The translations under genes and the position numbers were made by a program. This document shows positions 1 to 6,040 of a DNA stretch of 14,013 nucleotides, piece by piece (the first letter of the stretch is position 1; each line of letters begins with the position of its first letter). The DNA lies in NCBI GenBank assembly GCA_004524425.1, contig SDNN01000058.1:1-14013 (forward strand), given 5' to 3'. This DNA is from Promethearchaeota archaeon (lineage in GTDB: Archaea > Asgardarchaeota > Lokiarchaeia > Sigynarchaeales > SOKP01). The notes beneath the pieces are model-generated. The model did not search any database, was not told where the DNA came from, and worked only from the letters and a program-made list of their open reading frames with translations.

Positions 1-1
1 A

Positions 2-619
2 CCTCCATCGAATTTTTCGGTTATATGTGCTCATAAATTGATACCCGCAGCATTAGAACTCCTGATGAGCATTGATCAATTAAATATTAAAGGATTCATA
101 TCTCCGGGTCATGTTTCAACCATAATTGGATTACAACCCTTCAAAATATTTTCAGATGCTTATAAGGTTCCAAATGTTATAGCGGGATTTGAACCGAATG
201 ATGTCTTATTAGCGATTTTAATGTTGCTAAGGCAAATTAAATATAAAAGATCTGAAACTATAAATGAATATAACAGGGTGGTGAAACCTGAAGGAAACCT
301 TGTTGCTCAGAGGATAATCAAAGAAGTTTTTGATCCCATCTCCTCACCATGGAGAGGGATCGGAAGAATCATGGATGGGGGCCTAGCAATTAAGGAAAAA
401 TATAAGAATTATGATGCTGAAGAGAAATTTGAGATTAATATAAAAGAATCTCAAGATATTCCTCCAGGATGCTCTTGTCATTTAGTGATGACGGGGAAAA
501 TATATCCAACTGAATGTAAATTATTTAGAAAGGCATGCACGCCTCTCAATCCGATAGGACCGTGCATGGTATCAATGGAAGGTACCTGTAGTATTTACTA
601 CAAATATCATGAAAAATAA
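2..619 (+). CDS. hypD: HypD, hydrogenase maturation protein (5' end outside window)
   Basis: C-terminal part of HypD, the iron-sulfur scaffold that works with HypC to build the Fe(CN)2CO group of [NiFe] hydrogenases in the cytoplasm. The frame is open to the left edge with no stop, so the gene is truncated by the window; a TTG at 38 is only an internal codon. Recognisable HypD blocks are the 'GFISPGHVSTIIG' segment, 'VPNVIAGFEPNDVLLAI', 'RVVKPEGN', 'PWRGIGRI' and the C-terminal Cys-rich end with 'GCSCHLVM', 'PTECKLF' and 'CTPLNPIGPCMVSMEGTC', whose cysteines match the family's [4Fe-4S] site region. It lies upstream of and codirectional with the hydrogenase operon but is separated from it by about 400 bp and a likely terminator, so it is probably a separate transcript of the same functional locus. 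Identification is confident; only the N-terminus is unseen. Confidence 0.95.
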   Translation, partial: PPSNFSVICAHKLIPAALELLMSIDQLNIKGFISPGHVSTIIGLQPFKIFSDAYKVPNVIAGFEPNDVLLAILMLLRQIKYKRSETINEYNRVVKPEGNLVAQRIIKEVFDPISSPWRGIGRIMDGGLAIKEKYKNYDAEEKFEINIKESQDIPPGCSCHLVMTGKIYPTECKLFRKACTPLNPIGPCMVSMEGTCSIYYKYHEK

Positions 620-667
620 TTAAATTTAAATCGAAGCTCTACCCAATTCACTCTTTATGATACACTT

Positions 668-731
668 AATGGATGTGATTTGAAAAGGACCTAATTAACT
701 TCAAAAAAAGTTATTCATCATCCATTTTTTT
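668..731 (+). terminator. Nested hairpin plus T-run after hypD
   Basis: An outer 8-bp stem (AATGGATG at 668-675 with CATCCATT at 719-726) encloses an inner 6-bp hairpin (TAACTT at 696-701 with AAGTTA at 708-713) and runs directly into seven T residues (725-731). It lies about 50 bp after the hypD stop. Archaeal termination mainly needs the U-tract, so the hairpins may instead stabilise the 3' end. Based on sequence pairing only. Confidence 0.5.
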
Positions 732-1016
732 ATATAACCATTAATAAAATATCATTTATTTGTTAAATAATTAAAGAATAATTATTCAAAATGATAGAAA
801 TGACAAAAATTTACATTACCTAATCTGGATTGAAATTTAAAAAAATTTCGAATATTTATTCATTATTATCCTCATAAGAGTGTTTTATAATTCCATATCA
901 GAAATTTTTAATAAAGTAGTGAATAATTTAACACATCTTATTTTCTAAAAATAAACAAGTATATACATCTAAAAAAACCAAATAAAAAAAAAAAAAATAA
1001 AAAAGTGAAAAAGAAA
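732..1016 (+). promoter_or_regulatory. AT-rich promoter region of the hydrogenase operon
   Basis: About 285 bp of very AT-rich DNA with no convincing gene on either strand. The best TATA box is TATATA at 960-965, preceded by an A-rich BRE-like stretch; it would place a start near 987-990 and give a leader of roughly 30 nt before the ATG at 1017. A homopurine tract follows, with GTGA at 1005-1008 as a weak Shine-Dalgarno match. Other AT-rich TATA look-alikes (around 730, 852 and 885) make the assignment tentative. The same arrangement (A-tract, GTGA, A-rich, ATG) recurs before hdrC at 3973-3991. Confidence 0.4.
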
Positions 1017-2367
1017 ATGGCAGTAAAAGTAGCTTTTATGCAATGTTCTGATTGCTGGGGTTGCCATCAAAGCCTATTGAATGCACATTATTAGGGTTAA
1101 CCCTTTAAGTATAAATTTAGGCTTATTACCAGTACTCCCGGCATTGGATATTGTATATTGGCCAGCAGTCGTTGATTTCAAGCATGACTCATTGAAAGCC
1201 CGACCTAACGGTGATATATTAGTTGGATTCGTTGAGGGAAGTTTAAGAACGAACGAAGACGTGGAAAATGCAAAACTCATGCGGGAGAAATGTCAATTAA
1301 TAATCGCCTTTGGCAGTTGCTCCTGTTATGGGAATGTTCACGGACTAGCCAATCAGTGGGACATACAAAAGAGCATAGACAGAAAGTTCAAAGAAGTAGA
1401 AAGCATAGCTGATGAAAGCGGTGGAGAACCTAAGGAACACATGCCCGGTTTTGTTGATAAAATCGTACCATTAGATGAAGTTGTAAAGGTTGATGCGTAT
1501 ATTGCAGGATGTCCACCAAAACCTGAAGCCATTATAAGTGCTGTCCAGTTTCTGCTCGGACAAAAGCCATTCCCTATGAATGATTTATCCTTTTGTAATG
1601 ATTGTATTCTAAATAACGAAAATTGCCTATTAGAAAAAGGTATTATGTGCTTTGGGCCAATAACCAGTACTGGTTGTTCACTTAAATGCACTAACGAAGG
1701 TAAACCATGCGTGGGATGTTTTGGTCCTGCAAAAACTGTTTCTGCAAGAGTAGAAAAGCTGAAGAGCATGTCCGAAAACCTAGGTCAGATCAATTCTGGG
1801 AATAAAAAGAGCTTATATGAATTCTTGTCCTTATTCCTTAACGTGCCATTAATGGCCGGATTTGATCTTTCAGGAGATATTCTAAAACAAGTGAAGAAAA
1901 AGGGGTCACCACAGACTCCATTAGCAAACCTACCTCCTGATACTGAACAAATTGCTTCAAACTTATTACGCTTTCTAAGAGATACTCCTGACTTCCATGA
2001 AATTTCTAACGTATGCGATACTTGTCCAAGAATCAGAGGAAGGATGAGAATGGAGAAAGTGAAACGAGACTATGAAGGCCTTCCCAATCAAGAAGACTGT
2101 TTTATTGAACAAGGTTATTTATGCATGGGTCCAGTTACTAAGGCGGGATGTGGTGGTCTATGCCTCAAAGTCAATGCTCCTTGTACAGGCTGTTATGGTC
2201 AAACAGAATGGAATGTTGATCAAGCTTCCAGATATGCGGAAACTGTGATCAAGAATTTTAATGTGGGTTTATCAAAAGAAGAATTGCTTAGTCAAGTAAA
2301 AGATACGCTTGGAACCTTCGAGAAATTTACATTAGCATCTAATAAATCATATAGAGGAGGAGAATAA
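1017..2367 (+). CDS. mvhG: F420-non-reducing [NiFe] hydrogenase small subunit, interrupted by a 28-nt intron (join 1017..1086, 1115..2367)
   Basis: Electron-transfer subunit of a group 3 (Mvh/Vhu-type) hydrogenase, passing electrons from the NiFe site through iron-sulfur clusters to an Hdr-type partner. The real start is ATG 1017, which opens with the diagnostic 'CSDCWGCHQSLLNAH' (proximal-cluster C13/C16). In genomic frame this peptide ends at TAG 1092 after 25 codons, while the rest of the protein ('LGLLPVLPALDIVYWPAVVD' onward) lies in the +1-shifted frame. Removing 1087-1114 joins them as NAH-LGLLPVLP, the spacing expected for the family, and gives 440 residues. Further conserved cysteines are C92/C94 and C156 ('AGCPPKPE'). 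Two Cys-rich modules follow (residues 184-225 and 324-383), the second with 'CMGPVTKAGC' and 'PCTGCYG', so the protein is longer than the roughly 300 residues usual for MvhG. The stop is 4 bp before the large subunit. The ATG at 1081 that a gene caller would choose is not the start: it lies inside exon 1 in the wrong frame. Confidence 0.93.
1087..1114 (+). other. Predicted archaeal mRNA intron with bulge-helix-bulge splice sites
   Basis: The pre-mRNA can fold as follows. The outer stem is 1070-1076 with 1118-1124 (7 bp, AAGCCTA/TAGGCTT), then a TT bulge (1077-1078), then G1079-U1117 and A1080-U1116. Bulge 2 is AAA (1113-1115). The central helix is 1081-1084 with 1109-1112 (4 bp, one G-U). Bulge 1 is ACA (1085-1087). 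The inner helix is 1088-1090 with 1106-1108, then a small internal loop, then AGGG/CCCT (1093-1096 with 1101-1104) capped by TTAA. The tRNA splicing endonuclease cuts 3-nt bulges between nucleotides 2 and 3, here 1086/1087 and 1114/1115, and this excises exactly the 28 nt that protein homology says must go. Codon 24 (CAT) is rebuilt from C1086 and A1115-T1116. The intron carries in-frame TAG (1092-1094) and TAA (1098-1100). Confidence 0.88.
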
Positions 2368-2371
2368 AAAA

Positions 2372-3676
2372 ATGGTTAAGGAAATAGAAGTAGAACCCGT
2401 TACTCGGTTAGAAGGACATGGCGGATTAAGAGTGGTAATAGGGGACGATGGAAAGGTCAAAGATGCACAATTCAATATCACTTCCACGAGATTTTTTGAA
2501 AAATTTTGTGAAGGGCGATACTGCGAGCACGTGCCCCGCATCACCCCAAGAATCTGTGGCATTTGTCCCATACCCCATCATATCACGCCTACTAAGGCTG
2601 TCGAAGATGCATGGGGCGTGGAGATTCCCGAGCCCGCGCGCAAGCTGCGCCAGTTAATCATGAACGCCAAGCAATATAGTTCTCACCTGTTGCATTTTTA
2701 TGCATTAGCTGCACCCGATTTCTTATTAGGGCCGATGGCTGACCCTGCATTGAGAAACGTGGTGCATGTCATCAATAAGATGCCCGACGTGGGAGCAATG
2801 GCTTTAAAGATGATGGATTTTGGCCAGAAGCTTTGCGCGGAAATTGGTGGTAAATCAGTTCATCCCATTTCAGCTATTGTCGGCGGAATGAAAAAACCCA
2901 TGGATGAAGATGCGAGAGACAGGTTTCTCAAGCAAGTGGACGAACAGATTGAATTCACCAAGAAGACGGTTGACATAGGCATCAAGGTCACAGAAGATTA
3001 TTGGGACGTCGTGGCTAACGTAGGAGTCGTTCCTACTTATTATGTTGGGATGACCAAGAATGGCGTGCATGATATTTATGAAGGTGATATTCGCATCGTA
3101 ACTCCTGATGGTGACAAGATAGATTATGCACCCCAAAAATACTTGGACGCGTTAGGTGAACACATACCCGATCATTCTTATGCAACGCACATGTATTACA
3201 AGCCTGCTGGATATCCAGAGGGCATTTATCGTGCCAATTGCTTGGCAATGATCAATGCAGCGGATAAGATGGCCACGCCGTTGGCTGACGAGGCTTTAAA
3301 GACGTTTAGAGAGAAACTCGGTCAAGTCTCGCATCACACTTTCGCCTATCATTGGGCACGGTTAATCGAGACGGTGGAAGCAATAGAAATCATCAAGACT
3401 TTATTAGAAGATCCTGATATCTGCAATCCAGATTGCAAGACCTTGGATATTGAACCCAAGGAAGGTGAAGGGGTTGGCATAACTGAAGCACCGCGAGGTT
3501 TATTACTCTATAATATCTGGTCTGATGCGGAAGGGATTTGCAAGAAATTAAATCTCTTGGTTGCGACGAACCACAATATTGCAGGGATTGAGAAGTCACT
3601 GATGCATACGGCAAAGCAAGTGTTCGAAGACAAGGCTTTGGATGGATTAAAATTACCCGATCCATGGATAAAATAG
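2372..3676 (+). CDS. mvhA: F420-non-reducing [NiFe] hydrogenase large subunit, C-terminally truncated (split from VhuU)
   Basis: Catalytic subunit that carries the NiFe(CN)2CO site, 434 residues, cytoplasmic. The N-terminal L1 motif is present as 'RICGICPIPHH' with Ni/Fe ligands C62 and C65, preceded by the family signature 'VTRLEGHGG'. The C-terminal L2 motif (DPCxxCxxH) that provides the other two ligands is absent: the protein stops at 'KLPDPWIK', and the missing motif is encoded by the small selenocysteine gene 53 bp downstream. This matches the established VhuA/VhuU split of Methanococcus. A strong ribosome binding site (GAGGAGG, about 2354-2360) overlaps the end of the small-subunit gene, indicating translation as one operon. 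Codons near 2521-2640 are much richer in G+C (72 of 120 bases) than in neighbouring genes. Without the L2 motif it is inactive unless joined by the next product. Confidence 0.95.
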   Translation: MVKEIEVEPVTRLEGHGGLRVVIGDDGKVKDAQFNITSTRFFEKFCEGRYCEHVPRITPRICGICPIPHHITPTKAVEDAWGVEIPEPARKLRQLIMNAKQYSSHLLHFYALAAPDFLLGPMADPALRNVVHVINKMPDVGAMALKMMDFGQKLCAEIGGKSVHPISAIVGGMKKPMDEDARDRFLKQVDEQIEFTKKTVDIGIKVTEDYWDVVANVGVVPTYYVGMTKNGVHDIYEGDIRIVTPDGDKIDYAPQKYLDALGEHIPDHSYATHMYYKPAGYPEGIYRANCLAMINAADKMATPLADEALKTFREKLGQVSHHTFAYHWARLIETVEAIEIIKTLLEDPDICNPDCKTLDIEPKEGEGVGITEAPRGLLLYNIWSDAEGICKKLNLLVATNHNIAGIEKSLMHTAKQVFEDKALDGLKLPDPWIK

Positions 3677-3729
3677 ACAATTAAAAGAGATATATTAACA
3701 ACAAGCAAAAAAGGAGAGTAGATATAAAC

Positions 3730-3882
3730 ATGAGTGATGACATACCAGAAGGAGTAGTAAATCTCTTAGAAATGATAGTTCGCTGTTATGATTGCTGACT
3801 ATCATGCGCCGCCCACATCACAGTCGTTGATGAGGAAGGTAAGGAGATTTACTCCCGAAAGATGCACGTTGGCTTAGGATGA
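3730..3882 (+). CDS. vhuU: VhuU-like selenocysteine peptide: C-terminal part of the hydrogenase large subunit
   Basis: Tiny gene too short and too interrupted for ordinary ORF finding. From ATG 3730 (GGAG Shine-Dalgarno at 3713-3716) it reads 22 codons to an in-frame TGA (3796-3798). Read as Sec (U), this gives 'VRCYDCULSCAAH', i.e. the L2 motif RxYDPCxxCxxH with Sec in place of the first nickel-ligating Cys, as in VhuU of Methanococcus. C26 supplies the second ligand, and H29 marks where the maturation peptidase normally cuts; the following tail (ITVVDEEGKEIYSRKMHVGLG) would be the removable extension. The proline of the DPC motif is replaced by Cys. A second in-frame TGA (3880-3882) is taken here as the stop, giving 50 residues, because it lies inside a folded RNA element. 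If it too were recoded, the frame would continue 21 more codons to TAA 3946-3948. The gene sits between the large subunit and hdrC. Confidence 0.9.
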
Positions 3883-3939
3883 ATGTCCAATGAAAATATT
3901 AGATTGGACATAACTGCCCACGCAAGGGTTAAAGCCAAT
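3868..3939 (+). promoter_or_regulatory. Three-way-junction RNA over the vhuU 3' end; SECIS candidate
   Basis: The outer stem is 3868-3875 with 3932-3939 (8 bp, one G-U). Hairpin 1 is 3883-3891 with 3903-3911 (9 perfect bp, 11-nt loop). Hairpin 2 is 3917-3919 with 3926-3928, extended by TAA/TTA (3911-3913 with 3929-3931) around a 3-nt bulge. The only free strand in the junction is AGGATGA, which contains the second TGA. At the top of hairpin 1, AUGA (3890-3893) faces AGAU (3901-3904), which can form tandem G-A pairs like the SECIS core quartet, although the long upper helix of a eukaryotic SECIS is missing. Selenoprotein mRNAs of archaea usually carry their SECIS in a UTR, and Lokiarchaeota have eukaryote-like ones. 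The folding is seen in the sequence; the SECIS role is inferred. Confidence 0.5.
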
Positions 3940-3990
3940 AAATACTAATAAAAAAATTGAATTGGAAAAAACAAAAAAAGTGAAAAGATA

Positions 3991-4500
3991 ATGTCTATAG
4001 ATTTTGAATTTAGAAAACAAGTAATGGATCATCATATAAGTGCTGATTTGATTAAATACTGTTATCAATGTAATAGATGCACTGATAATTGCCCAGTTTC
4101 CGCAGTCACGTTGGATTTCTACGGTGTTGAAGGATATAATCCAAGAAGTAATATATTGAATGCACTTTTAGGTTATAAAGATTCGATATTTGATGCTGAG
4201 GATCTGGTAATCTGGGGCTGCACCGTATGTGATACGTGTGATGAAGTTTGTCCTCAAAACATTGAACTAACAGAAATCTTCACATTTTTAAAGAATCAAA
4301 GTATTGCACGAGGAAAGGGTCCCGAATTTCTATATGGACAAGCAAAGGCCATTTTTGATGATGCTAAGGCCATTCCTTCCCAACCAGCCATTGAAAGAAG
4401 ACGCCAACAAATGGGATTACCAGCTGTAATTCCTCCTGATGTTTCTGAAGTACAAACATTACTTAAAAATATCGGTACTGATAAGAAACTAAAAGAATAA
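3991..4500 (+). CDS. hdrC: Heterodisulfide reductase subunit C (HdrC-like iron-sulfur protein)
   Basis: 169-residue cytoplasmic ferredoxin-type protein with two classical [4Fe-4S] motifs: C24-x2-C27-x2-C30-x3-C34-P and C77-x2-C80-x2-C83-x3-C87-P. It is expected to relay electrons between HdrA and the catalytic HdrB subunit. The first motif context 'CYQCNRCTDNCP' and the intervening 'GYNPRSNILNALLG' are typical of HdrC. The start ATG 3991 follows a GTGA element at 3980-3983. It lies directly after vhuU and 13 bp before hdrB in the same orientation, which supports a hydrogenase-Hdr operon. The length is near that of methanogen HdrC. Whether the complex reduces CoM-S-S-CoB or another disulfide cannot be told; in non-methanogens an Hdr-like complex often serves other acceptors. 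Confidence 0.92.
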   Translation: MSIDFEFRKQVMDHHISADLIKYCYQCNRCTDNCPVSAVTLDFYGVEGYNPRSNILNALLGYKDSIFDAEDLVIWGCTVCDTCDEVCPQNIELTEIFTFLKNQSIARGKGPEFLYGQAKAIFDDAKAIPSQPAIERRRQQMGLPAVIPPDVSEVQTLLKNIGTDKKLKE

Positions 4501-4513
4501 GAGGGAGTAAAAA

Positions 4514-5386
4514 ATGACAGAATACAAAATGTTTGAAGGTTGTACTATAGGAAATAGAATTCCCTTTATCGAAGCTTCGTCTCGAAAAGTTCTTGATAAA
4601 ATAGGCGTAGAAACCTCTCAGGCACCATTCTCATGTTGCCCAGATCCGACAGGAATGAAAGGCTTTGATAATGATGCTTGGTTGGTAATGGGTGCAAGGA
4701 ATTTGTGCTTGGCAGAAGCAGAGGGAAAAGATATCATTTCTTTATGTAATGGTTGTGCTAATACTTTAAGGGGTGTAGATCATCAATTAAAACACGATTC
4801 TTTATTAAAAGGTAAAATAAACGCTCAATTATCCAAAGTAGGAAAGGAATACAAAGGAAGCATTGATGTAAAACACTTCGTGGATGTAATAAGAGACAAT
4901 TTAGATAAAGTTAAGGGTGCTATTACCAAACCACTCAATGGACTGAAAGTAGCTTGTCATCCAGGATGCCATTACATGAGACCTGCTGAGTGGATGGAAT
5001 CTGATGATCCTCTAAGACCTAAGAATTTGAAAGAAGTCGTAGCTGCTAGTGGCGCGACTGTCGTTGATTACGAGGAAGAAGCGCTATGTTGTGGTTCAGC
5101 TGTTACTAACGCCTATCCAGAATACGGAATGGCAAATCTGAAGCGAAAATTAGACAGTATAAATAAGGCAGGAGCAGATATCATTTGTGTAAATTGCCCT
5201 GCTTGCTTTCAGCAATTTGATACTCAACAGCGAGACCTTTCAAAAAAATATGAATCGGATTATAATATACCCGTGCTTTACTTGACTGAAATTCTTGCTT
5301 TAGCCATGGGTATCAGTCCAGATGATATTGGATTGAAATTCCATAGAACGAGGCTAAAAGCGGTCTTAGAAAAATTAGGGTTATAA
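4514..5386 (+). CDS. hdrB: Heterodisulfide reductase subunit B (HdrB-like, two CCG domains)
   Basis: 290 residues with the two Cys-rich CCG domains that, in the methanogen enzyme, bind two noncubane [4Fe-4S] clusters at which disulfide is reduced. Domain 1 has C10, C41-C42 and C78-x2-C81 ('SLCNGCANTL'); domain 2 has C148, C152 ('ACHPGCHYMRP'), C192-C193 ('ALCCGSAVTN') and C228-x2-C231 ('NCPACFQQFD'). The full cysteine set indicates a catalytically competent HdrB rather than a degenerate paralogue. A GAGGGAG ribosome binding site follows the hdrC stop. It is the last gene of the operon, followed by T-rich termination sequence. No hdrA or mvhD gene is nearby, so the electron-bifurcating flavoprotein partner must be encoded elsewhere. 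The physiological disulfide or other substrate is unknown. Confidence 0.93.
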   Translation: MTEYKMFEGCTIGNRIPFIEASSRKVLDKIGVETSQAPFSCCPDPTGMKGFDNDAWLVMGARNLCLAEAEGKDIISLCNGCANTLRGVDHQLKHDSLLKGKINAQLSKVGKEYKGSIDVKHFVDVIRDNLDKVKGAITKPLNGLKVACHPGCHYMRPAEWMESDDPLRPKNLKEVVAASGATVVDYEEEALCCGSAVTNAYPEYGMANLKRKLDSINKAGADIICVNCPACFQQFDTQQRDLSKKYESDYNIPVLYLTEILALAMGISPDDIGLKFHRTRLKAVLEKLGL

Positions 5387-5415
5387 GTTTCGTATAAAAT
5401 TTAAAATTTTAATTA

Positions 5416-5436
5416 TTTTTTTTTATTTAATTTTTT
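5416..5436 (+). terminator. T-tract terminator of the hydrogenase-hdr operon
   Basis: Nine consecutive T (5416-5424), a short A-rich break, then six T (5431-5436), about 30-50 bp after the hdrB stop. Oligo-U tracts are the main intrinsic termination signal in archaea. The region also separates two convergent genes. Confidence 0.6.
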
Positions 5437-5458
5437 CATAATATAAGTTAAATTAAGG

Positions 5459-5466
5459 AAAAAAAA
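5459..5466 (-). terminator. T-tract terminator for the minus-strand membrane protein gene
   Basis: Eight A on the plus strand form an oligo-U tract on the minus-strand transcript, about 23 bp beyond the stop of the gene ending at 5489. It faces the terminator of the convergent operon. Confidence 0.4.
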
Positions 5467-5488
5467 TCTCAAATAATCGATTTTCAGT

Positions 5489-6040
5489 TTATTTGATCTT
5501 TTGAATGGAAAGGATAATTAGCGATATCAAAAAGAAAAGAATCGCTAAAATCAATAGTCCAAATTTGATTGTTGCACATAATGAAGCAAAAAATGGGCTT
5601 AATGACCAAACATATCTATCATCAGTCAACATTAGAATTAAATTAATGTTTTCGATGACATCGAAAATTCCTGCGATGAAGGGGGTTAATGTCATGTAGA
5701 AACCAATTTCTTGGCTTTTTCCCTCTAATTTACGAGAAATAAGTAAAATACAACCTGCCATGAAGAAACCATAAGAAGGAATGTATAAAAAATCGACATA
5801 AGTCACGTATAATTGCTTATTTTTACCATCTTGACCCCAGGCTTTAAAGATCTTATTGATATTTTCCGAAGTCCATGCTAGTTCAAATTCCATTACTCCA
5901 TAACCCGTTCTTGCCATTAACTCTGCTTCTATGGGTGCAAATATCACGAAAGTCATGAAAAGGTACGAAATGAATGCTAAAAAAGTAATCATTACTAAAC
6001 TTCTATTTTTTGGAATATCTTTTAATTTTTCTAATACCAT
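5489..6040 (-). CDS. Four-helix integral membrane protein of unknown function
   Basis: 183 residues, family not recognised. Four hydrophobic segments are visible at roughly residues 15-36, 80-100, 113-136 and 148-178, with a Lys-rich N-terminus and a Lys end, so both termini are probably cytoplasmic. The loop between helices 1 and 2 (about residues 37-77) is polar and would lie outside. Conserved-looking polar or charged residues fall inside or beside helices 2 and 3 ('YVDFLYIPSYGFF' and 'FDVIENINLIL'), as in small four-TM protein families whose function is unknown. No signal peptide cleavage site, Cys cluster or enzyme motif is seen. It is divergent from hypC and convergent with hdrB, which does not by itself imply a hydrogenase role; a membrane anchor for the complex is conceivable but unsupported. 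Confidence 0.8.
   Translation of the reverse strand: MVLEKLKDIPKNRSLVMITFLAFISYLFMTFVIFAPIEAELMARTGYGVMEFELAWTSENINKIFKAWGQDGKNKQLYVTYVDFLYIPSYGFFMAGCILLISRKLEGKSQEIGFYMTLTPFIAGIFDVIENINLILMLTDDRYVWSLSPFFASLCATIKFGLLILAILFFLISLIILSIQKIK

Noticed and set aside
620..1016. tRNA, small RNA or short gene in the long hypD-hydrogenase spacer
   Set aside because: I found no cloverleaf, no GC-rich conserved block and no ORF with a believable start; only the terminator hairpins and TATA-like sequences stand out.
1078..1080. TGA immediately before the ATG at 1081 as a selenocysteine codon
   Set aside because: It is in the downstream frame, but upstream codons of that frame encode nothing hydrogenase-like; the real N-terminus is in the other frame and is joined by the intron.
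1086..1100. Programmed +1 frameshift, or pyrrolysine at TAG 1092
   Set aside because: A frameshift would leave about nine extra residues at a spot where the family has none, no slippery site is evident, and TAG read-through meets TAA 1098. The bulge-helix-bulge explains length, frame and position together.
1093..1104. AGGGTTAACCCT as an operator or telomere-like repeat
   Set aside because: It is a single copy and forms the tip hairpin of the intron, which explains its symmetry.
1087..1114. Sequencing error or mobile insertion as the cause of the broken frame
   Set aside because: A 28-nt insert is not a typical base-calling error, and only a 3-bp ATT repeat flanks it. The precise splice-site fold argues for an intron, although only resequencing or cDNA can exclude a mutation.
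1081..1116. Translation start at ATG 1081
   Set aside because: It would remove the proximal-cluster cysteines (CSDCWGCH) that are clearly encoded from 1017 and would add twelve unrelated residues.
1353..1769. Minus-strand reading frame inside the small-subunit gene
   Set aside because: It is a shadow of the coding strand with no recognisable protein features; the same applies to the minus-strand frames within the large subunit, the acyl-CoA synthetase and the right-end gene.
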